Assembly: GCA_009663005.1 (NCBI GenBank)
Contig: CM018908.1
Coordinates: 2,587,501-2,605,000 of the forward strand
Source: Actinidia chinensis
Lineage: Eukaryota > Streptophyta > Magnoliopsida > Ericales > Actinidiaceae
DNA length: 17,500 nucleotides
Direction of reading: 5' to 3'
Within the stretch, counting starts at the first letter, position 1. Each line of letters opens with the position of its first letter. The notes beneath the pieces were generated by a model, which was given only the letters and a program-made list of their open reading frames with translations, searched no databases and was not told the origin of the DNA. The position numbers and the translations under genes were made by a program. Shown one piece after another: positions 8,542-17,207 of the stretch.

Positions 8542-9288
8542 GTCGACAATTTGATGATGCAACAAGAGGATGACTTTGATTTGTACTCTTTTCTGTCAAT
8601 GGCAAAGGGTTGGAGAAATGCAGCTGAACTGGTGGATCCCTTCTTCTAAGTTAAGGGGGAAGAGGAATTTGTTCAACTTTGAGCTCCGTAGTATCGTCTA
8701 TGGAAAGTGTTCAACAGAGTAAGAACTTAGTTGATTGTATCAAGTTTATGAATCTTTGCCCTTTGTTAATTTTGGACCCTTTTGTGTTAGGGTCCCCTCA
8801 TTTTAAGGGCAAGTTATTGATGATGAGCGCTTATCTGATACATGCATGCCACATATAAATTCTGCTCATCTTATTAACTTGCATTTCTTGTTCTTGATTT
8901 GATGTTAGGTGTTGTAATCTGCTGTTTATAGTGTGTTATGCTACGCGGTTTGTAAGTTGTGCTCCTTCGGGCATGTTGTCTTTGTGTTTAGTTTTTCTTC
9001 GGCTATATGGTGTCTTGTTGATTTGATGCTTCTATTTTGGTGTATTTCTTTAAGGACAATACCTCCAAGTTGGAGGGGGAACTACTGTTTCCGTCTAAGA
9101 AAGAATTTCCTTTGCCAAGAAGGACAGGAGAGTGGCCCAAGGTCGTTTGCCCACGTAAATAAGGGAGAGGTATTGTACATCTTTGTTTGGTGAAAAAGGA
9201 TAACTACTAAGTCGTGCTTAATGTAGTCTTTAGCTTTTGTTTGTTCTTTCTTGCTTAATATAGTCTTGGGTGCATGATGGCTCCTTTT
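8542..9288 (+). repeat. ~0.7-kb duplicated block, copy 2
   Basis: Partner of 5342-5946. It retains GATGATGCAAC, a GGAAGAGGAAT.TGTTCAACTTTG run, CATGCATGCCAC, TCCAAGTTGGAGGGG, AGGACAGGAGAGTGGC, GGGAGAGGTATTGTACATC and TTAATGTAGTCTTTAG. It is longer than copy 1 because of insertions around 8750-8830 and 8880-8990. Confidence 0.85.
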
Positions 9289-9315
9289 GGGGGTGGGGGT
9301 GGGGGTGCGCGCACA
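9289..9315. repeat. (GGGGGT)3 run followed by alternating GTGCGCGCAC
   Basis: Three perfect GGGGGT units (9289-9306) run into the palindrome GTGCGCGCAC (9305-9314). The alternating purine-pyrimidine CG/CA steps favour Z-DNA. The G-runs number only three, one short of a standard four-tract quadruplex. This is a striking GC spike in an AT-rich region, sitting at the edge of the duplicated block. Confidence 0.85.
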
Positions 9316-10735
9316 TGTTTTAATGACATCATTGGCTTTGTTTTTGGCAGCAGAAAAAAGCTTTGCAATAACAGAGTTCTGCCATCCTTTATCTGGTAAA
9401 CTTGATGCTTTGGGTTGCGCTTGCAAGTTGTCTCTCCACTTTGTTTTGCCCTTGTCCTTTTCATAAGTTCACGTCTTTTACATATATGTTAGATTAGACT
9501 AGATCAATAGGAATTTGTTATGACAATCAAGTTTTACAAATCCCACGTCTGGCACAGTAGGTCAACTACTAGTTTTAAATAACAATGAGCCTGTTTTATT
9601 GTTAATAACTCAAGTTGTTCGTCCTTACCAAAATTTAGCATGATTATTGACATCATAAAATGTATCATTAGTTTTTTTGTATAGCGTGTGAGATTGGTGT
9701 GGTTCAGAATGGGATCTTATTTTGTGTTCATAAAGAGAAAATGCATTAGTTCTATCTGCAATAAAGAGTCAATAGGTAAGTCATCCTGCATTTCTTTTCC
9801 ATATACATTAAAAAGTTTTTATATTTTTTTTTTGTAAACCCTACACAAAATTGCCACTGGCCAAGCCGACATGGGCGGCTTGGGCGGGACTGACCATGAC
9901 TTTCAATCTAAAGTTTCTTCTTTTTTTTTTTTTTTAACTTGGAAGTGAATCATCGGTTTTTTGCAGTCCATATAGGCCTTGAGTTCTATTCGTTTCATAT
10001 GTCCTTTCATTGCTTAGCAAGCAAGAGGGTATTCCTGAATGTGCTAATTCAACTCCAAATTTGTTGTTCAAACTTCTTGCGACTGTACTGAACCACAAAA
10101 TAGAATGTTGTACATTTATTCTGGTCATCCTTTCGATCTCAATAATGGAGCTGTGGGTGTGGGTATTCAGTTCAAGCAAGGGTCCCGAATTTTGGGATCC
10201 CTCTTTAAGAAAACGATTTGTGCAGAGATCTTGCCATTTTTGAGACCCACATTGAGTCCTTGATCATCATTTTTCAATGTAAATTTTAATATCTATTCTC
10301 AAATCTCTCTATCTGCAGCTGGAAGACCGCAAGAAACTTTAAGCTATTGGAGCATTCTCCAGGATCGATTCAGATCATGTGTGAAAACCCTAAAGGACTC
10401 TCTAGCTGTAAATCTGAATGCATTTTATTTGGATGTTAAATGGTGCTTTTATATTGTGTAATTTTCCTGTTTAATTTGCTTCGTCACAGCCTATAAAGGT
10501 TCCATAGCTACTATCCATTTGCAGGTTGGTGAAGCTAAGAAATGGCCCTAATTTTTGCCGTTTGTGATAGGTATAGTTGTTAGCGGTTTCCCATTGATGG
10601 TTGACAAGCAACAACTAGGCCACTTAAACCTGAAACAAACAGATCCTATCAATAAAATGCTCAAGCACGAGAAACAACCTATTGAACAAGCAAACATATG
10701 ATTAAGTTTTACCAAAATCATCTACATATATTTCA
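9316..10735. other. Non-duplicated interval, no intact gene
   Basis: This stretch, together with the monooxygenase exon, separates two array units. It holds T-rich runs (about 9820-9832; T15 at 9921-9935) and a GC-rich hairpin (9861-9883). From about 10160 to 10310 a segment contains GGGTCCCGAATTTTGGGATC and GAGACCCACATTGAG, and looks like a dispersed element, but no ends were found. At 10319 a good acceptor (CTCTCTATCTGCAG) is followed by about 145 bases open in one frame. Another acceptor-like TTTGCAG lies at 10519-10525. These could be exons of the putative transcript or chance. Confidence 0.4.
9861..9883. other. GC-rich hairpin, 8-bp stem
   Basis: CCAAGCCG (9861-9868) and CGGCTTGG (9876-9883) are perfect complements around a 7-base loop. 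The hairpin lies within a 50-bp GC-rich patch between two T-rich runs. It could be a terminator-like or element-derived hairpin. Its function is unknown. Confidence 0.8.
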
Positions 10736-11082
10736 CTACATTGGCCGGGTTAAGTTTGCATAATCTGTAGAATCACGAGGAGCAAACAAATCTGAGAGAA
10801 ACCATTTATTTCTCTTTGGATTGCATCCCATATCTCTGCACAAATAGTCATTGCAGTGTATTTGTAGCAAGAGACAAACACATGATCTTTTGTACTCTTC
10901 ACAAGCATACCGCCACATGCACTTCTCCCAACTCTTCACATCTTCCATCTCTCTGATAGTCGGCAACTCAAATTTCCTGGCTAGAAAGTGGGCTAGCCAT
11001 TTGCTCCCCATTTCTGTGGTGTACAAGATTGTTGGACTTTTCGACTATCGCTAGCTGCAGTATCCTGAGATGAATGCATTCC
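10736..11082 (-). pseudogene. Terminal exon of a flavin-containing monooxygenase (FMO1-like), frameshifted
   Basis: Read on the minus strand, this matches the C-terminus of plant FMO1-type flavin monooxygenases, NADPH/FAD enzymes that oxygenate N or S atoms of small metabolites. Visible landmarks are LYTTEMGSKWLA; FELPTIREME; WEKCMWRY; YKRSCV; then CNDYLCRDMGCNPKRNKWF (family pattern YRRSC...NDQLCKDMG.NPKRKK); and an ending ..DYANL..M before a TAG at 10738-10736. The exon is preceded by a good acceptor (TTTAATTGCAG, ending at 11083). Its first codons read ECIHLRILQLAIVEKS in a different frame, so a frameshift lies near 11040; the frame of the main part also has an in-frame TAG just upstream. 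The FAD and NADPH motifs, which sit earlier in the protein, are absent. No upstream exon was found, so this is a detached relic. Family assignment is from memory of the motif pattern. Confidence 0.78.
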
Positions 11083-11265
11083 CTGCAATTAAACATTTGG
11101 TTTCACTTGTATTTACATCTCACTTGGTTAATTCAAATATGATCATTTTAGACTAAATTGACATCTAAAGCAGGTCAAAACAACGCAAGTTTGCTTTGAA
11201 AAAGTGTTTGAGGAGAGTCGGTGTTCAATACGGGTGTCTGACACGATGCGCCGCAATTTCCCATG
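11083..11265. other. Intron remnant and junction before Q block copy 2
   Basis: On the minus strand, the sequence just before the monooxygenase exon is presumably the end of its last intron. Within 11200-11250 a GTCGGTGTTC.....GGGTGTCTGACACG phrase appears, a self-similar pattern seen in some plant repeats. At 11266 homology to the 6512 block begins abruptly. No TIR or target duplication was found at this junction. Confidence 0.4.
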
Positions 11266-11797
11266 GAGAATGGTTAACTGTCGGCCTCTAACTCCTCTGT
11301 ACACCTGTTTTTTGAGTTCTCTTAGGTCCATGAAATAGTCTATTATGATTTGCAGAATAATTTGAAAAAGATCTTGTTTGGAATAATGATTATGACATGT
11401 TTCATATATTCTCAATAAGTATTGGTGTCAATGCTGATGTTAAAGCACAACCAAAGACAAAACATAGGTATAAACATTCTTGTTATTAGCTTTTGTTGTT
11501 TTTATCTTTTTTTTCCTAAATCATTTCATTTGATAAAAATGTTTTGCAGTAGTATTTCTTTAGTTAAAGTAATCCCCCCAAGTAATTTTCCATTGGTGGC
11601 AATTCGAAAGATGGATGAGCGTTTTCTTCTTGTTGAAAACCTAGCATTTTCTGTCTATCTTTAGAGGGATGGTGTCTTTTTGTTGAATTTGTTTTGATGG
11701 GATTCTTGATTTTTTACCCTTTATGGTTACCCTAAATACCCACTAATTCTAATCATTCTCGGAAAACATTTAGAGTGAAGAGTAATAAAGAGAGAAA
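11266..11797 (+). repeat. Q block, copy 2, with attached P-start
   Basis: Partner of 6512-7112, starting with the identical 33-base stretch (11266-11298) and ending at AGAGTAATAAAGAGAGAAAG. P-start landmarks (GAAAGATGGATGAGCG and TTGATGGGATTCTTGA) follow at about 11605 and 11693. After about 11800 the copies diverge completely. Confidence 0.9.
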
Positions 11798-12227
11798 GAC
11801 TGAACATGGCTGATCGAAGATATATAGAGAAGAGTCGGTAAGAGAGAGCGGTGGTAGAGATATGGTTGGTCGAGAATAAAAAACAATCTTCCGTGAGTTT
11901 CTTGCAACCTCATCATTTTGATTCTTTCTTCTTTTTTTAGTTAATAATAAATTTAATTTCTATGTATCTTAGAATGTTTATTTTTTGAATGGTAGAAGAT
12001 CTTTTCTTGTTCCAAAACTTAGTTTATAATTCAAAGTATCCATGTGTTGAGTTTATTTTTCTCTTTTTTCTTGTATTTCTCGTTTATTGGCTACAAATAT
12101 GTGTTTGTTGTATTTTTAGTGAAGTTTTTCAATTATTGGGTTGTCTTAGTATTTCATTTTGCCTATATGATGATTAATTTTTTCAATTGTTCTAGCCTCC
12201 AGAGTTCATAGTAATCTTCGATTTTAT
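11798..12227. other. Purine patch then T-rich stretch, no gene
   Basis: 11805-11870 is purine-rich with repeated AGAGA/AGAGAGCGG motifs. From about 11900 the + strand becomes strongly T-rich, as in plant introns. No coding frame with family resemblance was seen. Confidence 0.5.
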
Positions 12228-12912
12228 TTGTAATTTGATTTTGGCTTTTTTGGTGATTGATTCAAGTTTTTTTTCATCTTTTTTGTAGTTTCCTTATTTG
12301 CTCTGTTTGGAGAGAATTGACTTTTTGTGTTTGTTGATTTCTATTTAGAAACTTTATTTTGAGTATATTTATTCTTCTATTATTTTCAAGGTTATTTTTT
12401 GTTTCCTTAGATTTCGCGGCTATAAAATCAAGCAGTATTGCATCGTTTATGAATTTTTACTTTTATTTGATCTACTCTCTGTCTTTGTTTGTATGATTAA
12501 TGAAGTATCTTTCTTTTCTTTTCTCTCTCTATAATTTTGTATCTCTATTCATAGATATTTTTTTCTCCACTTGTTCAGTTTTTTTAATTCAAAATTTTAT
12601 TTCATGCTTTCATGCCTTTCTTGTAATTTGATTTTCGATTTTGCTTTATGTAATTGTTGATTCACATTTTGTTTTCTATCTTTTTCGCTGATTTCTTATT
12701 TGTTTTGTTTGGAGAGAATTGACCCATCCATCAGGTGACGACTATTGTAGTTCATTGTGTTTGTTGATTTCTATTTAGAACTTTTTTGTGAGTATATTTA
12801 TTGTGATATTATTTTTAATGTTATTTTCTTTTTTCTTAAATTTCTTGGCTATGAAACCAATTTCTTGGATTTTTTGGCTATAAAACCAAGCTGTATTGTA
12901 TCTTTCATAAAC
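12228..12912 (+). repeat. ~0.4-kb T-rich tandem duplication (12228-12452 / 12621-12912)
   Basis: Shared landmarks are TTGTAATTTGATTTT, TGTTTGGAGAGAATTGAC, TTGTTGATTTCTATTTAGAA, GAGTATATTTATT and TATAAAAxCAAGCxGTATTG. The offset changes from 393 bp at the start to 430 bp mid-copy, partly through about 33 extra bases in copy 2 after GAATTGAC (about 12721-12754). Copy 2 also duplicates its TTTCTTGGCTAT.AAACCAA phrase internally (about 12841-12890). Confidence 0.85.
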
Positions 12913-13189
12913 CAAACCAAACCAAGCCACGATAAGTAACAAGCATGGCATTGGAGTTCCTCTAGCGATGTAGGCCATTTCCCCAACTCAAGTTGAATGA
13001 TTGTTTGACCCACCATGGTTATTGTTGGATCCAAAGTTCAATGATTTATTGTTTCTTAGTATTAGTTGAGTATTGCATGTTGGTATTTGTGGGATTATTT
13101 TTTTTAATTTATTGATGATTCTGTTTTTGTGTTCTACTGTTTTTTTCTATTGTTCTGCCAGAAATTTGCAATCCATACTAGATTTTATG
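12913..13189. other. Unassigned stretch, no gene
   Basis: Begins with an AACCAAACCAAACCAAGCC run (about 12909-12926), then a moderately GC-balanced 100-base patch (about 12930-13030). No homologue elsewhere in the window, no coding frame and no clear hairpin was found. Confidence 0.4.
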
Positions 13190-13644
13190 AGGCCATTCTG
13201 AAGTATAAAAGCTTGTGAGGCCCTCGTTGAGTTTGCAACTTGTTCCTCCTTTGGGCTAGTGAAGCTGGAACTCCTCCTTGTCAGTCTTCATTTTTTCTTC
13301 TCCTGTTAATAACTTTATTTCAATTGTTTGCTCCTTGTGCGCTGGGTGGTGTCTGCCGCCATGTGGCAAGGTGGTTTGCAGGACCTGGGAGCTTAACGGT
13401 GGAAGGATAGTAATTTTTTCCATGCTAATTGTTTCATTTTTGGCTTTTGTACAGCCTCTTTTTGGATTTGTTAGACAGTTCTTTACATGAGAATGCATGG
13501 CATGTTTTATTGTCAGTTTATTCTTTTTTCATCTCTTCCTTCTCCTAGCATCCTCTAGTGCGTTTTCTTGTCCGTTATGGGTTATTAGGTAGGCCGTATC
13601 ACTGTAGCATTTCTCCTGTATGTGTTTGGAGTTATCGCAAAAAT
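13190..13644 (+). repeat. E-prefix module, copy 1 (copy 2 at 16735-17207)
   Basis: Landmarks shared with 16735-17207 are CTTGTGAGGCC; an ACTTGTTC/AATTGTTC phrase; CTCCTTGTGCG / TTCCTTGTGCG; a ggTTgCAG near the middle; TTTTTGTACA; TTTGTTAGA; a TCTCTTCCTTCTCC / TCTCTCCATCTTCC run; and GCGTTTxCTTGTCxxTTATxGG. The offset is about 3.54 kb. Copies are heavily diverged. Confidence 0.75.
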
Positions 13645-14075
13645 GGCGGAGACTGCGGAGTACCCTCACACCCCATGTTTTCTCCTCTCTTTTTGCCATT
13701 CCTTTTTCTTCTATCATTCTACTTGCATACTTGTTATATATTTGGTATGAAGCCTTAATTATAATTTTTTGGGGAAACATGGTAAATACTGTTGATGCTG
13801 TTCTCTGCCCCTGTTTGTAGAAGGTTCCAGTTTCATGCTTGTGGTGCAGGTGTTTTTAGTAAAGACTAAATACCATGTGCTACTAAAATGTGTGGGGCAA
13901 CATTAGCTTTCAGCTCCCGTTTTAATAGTTTTGTCTCATTATCGCTCGAGTGATGTGTTGGTTATTTGTGATTATTATTTGCAAAAAAAGCAATCTGAAG
14001 CCATGTGGGCAGTGCATCATGAAAAATTATTGACCATGGTGGCATCATATCCAACCGTCTCTCATACATCTTATG
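13645..14075 (+). repeat. A-type module, copy 2
   Basis: Contains TCTCCTCTCTTTTTGCCA, TTTGGTATGAAGCC, a TGTTTGTAGAAGG phrase, ACTAAATACCATGTGC, CAGCTCCCGTTTTAATAG, GTTATTTGTGATTATTATTTGC, AAAAGCAATCTGA and finally CATCATATCCAACC. It lies about 0.7 kb before copy 3, so these two are a local tandem pair. It resembles 8020-8170 in its middle part. Confidence 0.8.
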
Positions 14076-14319
14076 TGTTCCATATTTTTTTTTCTAGATA
14101 GTGGGGCAATATTTTATATTTTGCAGTCTTGCACACTAGGATGGAGCTGCATTTTTCGTATTGGTTTGTTAAAGTTCTGATGAGGGAATGCTTCTTCTCC
14201 TGATATATGTTTTAACTAGATTAGGCTGCTCACACATTTATTAGTCGGATATCGAGTTCTGGCTTTCTGGTGGATATAGGGCTTGTGATTAATCCTCCAT
14301 CTCTTAAGTCATACAAATA
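14076..14319. repeat. Spacer between A modules, related to 14880-15110
   Basis: CTTTCTGGTGGATATAGGGCTTGTGAT (about 14261-14287) matches TTTTCTGGTGGATGTAGAGCTTGTGAT (about 15066-15092), and GGGCAATA plus GCA..TTTTCGTATTGGT also recurs. So the local tandem unit is about 0.7-0.8 kb, made of an A module plus this spacer. Confidence 0.7.
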
Positions 14320-14820
14320 GATGTGTTGGAGAACCCCAACCTGTCTTTCTCATCTCTTTTTGCCAATTTTTTTTTCTATCATCCTAATTGCATCTGCACG
14401 TCATGTATTTGGCATATGATCCCAGCTTGTCATTAAGCTTGAATATGCTTATGAGGGGGACATAGTAAATGTTGTTGCAAAGCATGCTGGTAAAATCTCC
14501 TTTCCACTTCTTTTTTTTAACGAGTTCCTGTTAGGCAATATTAAGTATTTTCCTTTGTTTATAGCTAGATACCAGACCCACATGTGATGCAGGTGTGTTC
14601 AGTAATTACTGCATGGTGCTAAATTGGGTGGGAAACCTGAACTTGGTTTCCACTCGAGTTTAGAACTGTGTTCTCTTATTATCTCTCAAGTAAGGTGTGG
14701 TTAGTTGTGAACTTTGTTTGTAGAAAGGCAATAGGAGGTCTGGCTGTGGGTATGAAAGGTGCATTGCAAAGAATGACTGACCACAGTGGTATTATATCCA
14801 ACTCTCTTCCATTGCATCTT
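14320..14820 (+). repeat. A-type module, copy 3
   Basis: Closest relative of 7411-7905. It keeps TTTCTCATCTCTTTTTGCCA, GAATATGCTTATGAG, TATTAAGTATTTTCCTTTG, CCACTCGAGTTTAGAACTG, GTTCTCTTATTATCTCTC, TTTGTAG and ATTATATCCAACTC in order. The pair is about 6.9 kb apart, yet closer in sequence than this copy is to its neighbour at 13645. Confidence 0.8.
14724..14758 (+). other. Candidate 35-nt micro-exon, copy 2
   Basis: Bounded by TTTGTAG and by GAAAG|GTGCAT, the same length and borders as 7818-7852. See that entry. The evidence is border conservation between two copies only. Confidence 0.22.
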
Positions 14821-15166
14821 AACTTGGCTGACCATTGTGCTTCTTTTGAAATATGTTTCCAACTAGGGTTCAATGAAAAATATGTTTCCAACTGGGCAAT
14901 ACTGCAAATTTTCGTATTTGGTCTGTCCAAGTTTAGATGACAAAAAATGACTTTCCGAATGGTGGATCTTGATCTCCATTACCACATTTAACCAATTATG
15001 GATTTCCAATAATACCTTTATGTGATTTAGCGGGACATTTTACTATTCAATTTATGTATTGTTATTTTTCTGGTGGATGTAGAGCTTGTGATCATTCCTA
15101 AAAACTTTAAATGGATATGTGCTCAAGATGGCATTTTTTGTTGGATTTCTTTGTAGGATTTGTAGT
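14821..15166. other. Array spacer, no gene
   Basis: Contains a short local duplication (AAATATGTTTCCAACT at about 14850 and 14878) and the spacer homologue of 14076-14319. No coding frame is supported. Confidence 0.5.
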
Positions 15167-15361
15167 TTTGGTATACAAAAATGATAGGTATACACCCAAT
15201 TTTTGTACACACCCAGACTCTCTCACCAAAATAGTGGGGTTCGCCCTACAAATACTAATTAGGGCGGGTCCCACTGTGTTTGAGGGCGAGTCCCACTGTG
15301 TTTGTGAGGGCCCCACTTTGTTTGTGAGAGGGTGTGTACCTATCATTGTTCTTTGGTATAC
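15167..15361. mobile_element. Short TIR element (MITE, Mutator-like by target duplication) with 10-bp TSD
   Basis: The element spans 15177-15351. Its termini are inverted repeats: AAAAATGATAGGTATACACCC at 15177-15197 against GGGTGTGTACCTATCATTGTT at 15330-15350, which match at 19 of 21 positions. It is flanked by the direct repeat TTTGGTATAC (15167-15176 and 15352-15361), with one extra C between the right TIR and right flank. At about 175 bp with no coding capacity it is a non-autonomous element. A 9-10-bp duplication is typical of Mutator-like elements, so that superfamily is the best guess. The core holds three imperfect tandem units of 20-24 bp containing GTCCCACTGTGTTTG (15262-15327). 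An open frame crossing it is incidental. Confidence 0.85.
15262..15327. repeat. Internal GC-rich tandem repeat of the TIR element, three units
   Basis: Units are 15262-15283, 15284-15307 and 15308-15327. Each starts GGGC, then has CCCACTKTGTTTG, and ends TGA. They are imperfect copies with shrinking length. The array accounts for the local GC spike. Confidence 0.85.
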
Positions 15362-16007
15362 TATAAGGGAGTGTTATGTGTTGGTTGAGTTTATACTTGT
15401 ACATTATTGGAACTTACGAGCAACTTAATCTCTTGGTATAATTGGTGACTAACATGGTGTCAAGATTTTTGGTTTCTTAAAGACCTTTTGTTACAGTTTT
15501 TTTGTTTGTATGCGTTTTTCGCTTGCTTTTTACCAATATACTTTTTGCATTCTGTATCGTTTCATGTATGTTTGCATCTTCGGTTATAAGATGGAGTTGC
15601 ACTGAGGGAAGGGTGTTGGATATCGTCATTGTTGGACTTATTTTCTAATAGCGCAAGTTTTAGAGGCAATTGGTGCATTGTCACTTCATAGCTCATCATT
15701 CCATCAAAATAGTGCTTGAGTTGCATTTTTTTTGATTTTTTTTATAGCCTTTTGAACAAATATATTATGTATTTGTTGGATCATGATGGTTAAAAATTAA
15801 TTCTATTCTCATTTCAGTGTCTTTTTAGTTAGAAGTTTGTTTGAGATAAGCCATCATAAGCAATGAGAGTTGCATCGATGCACGGCAACTGCAACTAAAT
15901 TTTATGGTGAGCTAACTACCCTGTATTGAAAATAATCCAATTTCTAGTGTGTTAGGTTTATGGAAAGGCATTTTCGCTTGTTTTATATGATGGGAATTTT
16001 TTAAATT
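15362..16007. other. Unassigned AT-rich stretch, no gene
   Basis: No coding frame of substance. It holds the 12-bp palindrome TGCATCGATGCA (15871-15882), nested between AGTTGC (15869-15874) and GCAACT (15885-15890). About 15590-15640 weakly resembles 14137-14170 (GATGGAGxTGCA). Confidence 0.45.
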
Positions 16008-16477
16008 TACAAGTTGCAAGTTCTTAAGACCGGCGATGTTATATGGGATTGAATGTTTGGCAACTAAGAAGCAATATTATGGCTAAAATATGTGTAGCTA
16101 AGATGAAAATATTGAGGTGGATGCATGGTAAGACTAGGGGGATAAAATTAGGAATGTTAACATTCGTGACATGGTAGGAGTTGCACCAATTGAGAATAAG
16201 CTAAAAAAAATAGACTTAGGTAGTTTAAACATATATGCCGTAGGTTTATTGATGTGGTATTAAGAAAAAGTTATATGATTAGTGGGTAATGACACTACTA
16301 AAAGGAGAGGTAAACCTAAGTTAACATTGAATGCAGTAGTAAAAAATGATATGGCTGTTTTGAATCTCAGGGAATATTTGCCCATTGATAGAGCTCAATG
16401 GCGTAAAAGGATTCATGTAACTTACCCCAATTGATTGGGACAAAAAAATGGTTTGGTTTGGTACAAGTTGCAAGTTC
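16008..16477 (+). mobile_element. 5'-truncated LINE with perfect 16-bp target duplication
   Basis: The insert is 16024-16461, flanked by identical TACAAGTTGCAAGTTC at 16008-16023 and 16462-16477. It encodes the decayed C-terminal end of a plant LINE ORF2 (reverse transcriptase protein). Visible pieces in changing frames are RPAMLYGIECLATKK (from 16027); MAKICVAKMKILRWMHGKTR; DKIRNVNIRDMVGVAPI; a RLR.FKHICRRF segment; then RGKPKLTLNAVVKNDM and RAQWRKRIHVTYPN before a TGA (open part 16300-16434). Plant LINE consensus here is LYG.ECWA.K...LRWM.GKTR.DKIRN...GVAPI...RLRWF.H..RR...GRPK.T...W.K.IH..DP. Several frameshifts and stops make it dead. The 3' tail is a short A-run then GGTTTGGTTTGG rather than poly(A), which suggests the RTE clade. 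The loss of the 5' part is the usual outcome of incomplete reverse transcription. Confidence 0.92.
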
Positions 16478-16546
16478 CAGTTCCAGTTCCCTAGCTCATG
16501 TTAGATTATTGTCTTGAAGCATCATGGTTATTCTAGGATTTAAATT

Positions 16547-16711
16547 TCATTGCAATCATTGTATCTTAATATTTGTGGAACAAATTATATTGGTTCTCTC
16601 TCTTGTTCTAACATATATTTGAAATAAGTTCATTGCAATCATTGCATCTTAATATTTGTGAAACAAATTATATTGGTTGTCTCTCTTTTGTTCTAACATA
16701 TATTTGAAATC
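16547..16711 (+). repeat. 83-bp tandem duplication
   Basis: Copies 16547-16629 and 16630-16711 differ at only a few positions. Each runs TCATTGCAATCATTG, ATCTTAATATTTGTG, ACAAATTATATTGGTT, then TCTCTC and TTCTAACATATATTTGAAAT. The low divergence makes this one of the youngest duplications in the window. It begins about 70 bp after the LINE target duplication. Confidence 0.93.
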
Positions 16712-16734
16712 CTAGCCAGATGTCAGACATTTCA

Positions 16735-17207
16735 TTGCTTTATTTGAAACATGAGACCTTGTGAGGCCATAGCTTGACATGCTAATTGTTCTTCTTTGGG
16801 GTTAGTATTGCTGGCACCTAATTCTTGTCGCAACTCTTTTATCTTTTTCTATTTTCTTTCGAGTACCATGTTTTAAGTGTTTTGTTCCTTGTGCGTTTTA
16901 TTTGTGGTAGCCTTCATGCAGCAAGTTGGATTGCAGCAAATTACCAAGGAGTTGAACAGAGAAGGAAAGCTATGCTGTCTTGTTGATTGTTTTGAGTCTT
17001 TTTATTTCTAGTTTTTGTACACTTTCAAGGTTTGTTAGATATCTCTTTACCCAAAGATGAACTAGAGGGCACTTTGTGGCTTGTAGTGCTAGTTTGTTCC
17101 TTTTTTACCTCTTCTCTCCATCTTCCTGCAAGCATCCAAATGCGTTTACTTGTCGATTATAGGTTAGGCCTATTCCTCGCTTTTTGAAGCCGGTGCATTT
17201 GAAGAAG
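16735..17207 (+). repeat. E-prefix module, copy 2
   Basis: Partner of 13190-13644 (CTTGTGAGGCCATAGC, TTCCTTGTGCG, GGATTGCAGCA, TTTTTGTACAC, TTTGTTAGAT, TCTTCCTGCAAGCATCC, ATGCGTTTACTTGTCGATTAT). It shows that the array resumes after the LINE and continues to the right. Confidence 0.72.

Noticed and set aside
9289..9306. G-quadruplex
   Set aside because: Only three G-runs are present, one short of a canonical four-tract structure. I kept it only as a G-rich repeat.
9082..9464. Minus-strand open frames of 114 and 69 codons
   Set aside because: They pass through the GGGGGT run (giving a Pro/Thr stretch) and are not conserved in the 5.3-5.9 kb copy.
15111..15428. 105-codon + strand and 79-codon - strand open frames
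   Set aside because: Both run through the TIR element and its GC-rich tandem core, which lack stops by composition. They cross the element borders, so neither is a gene.
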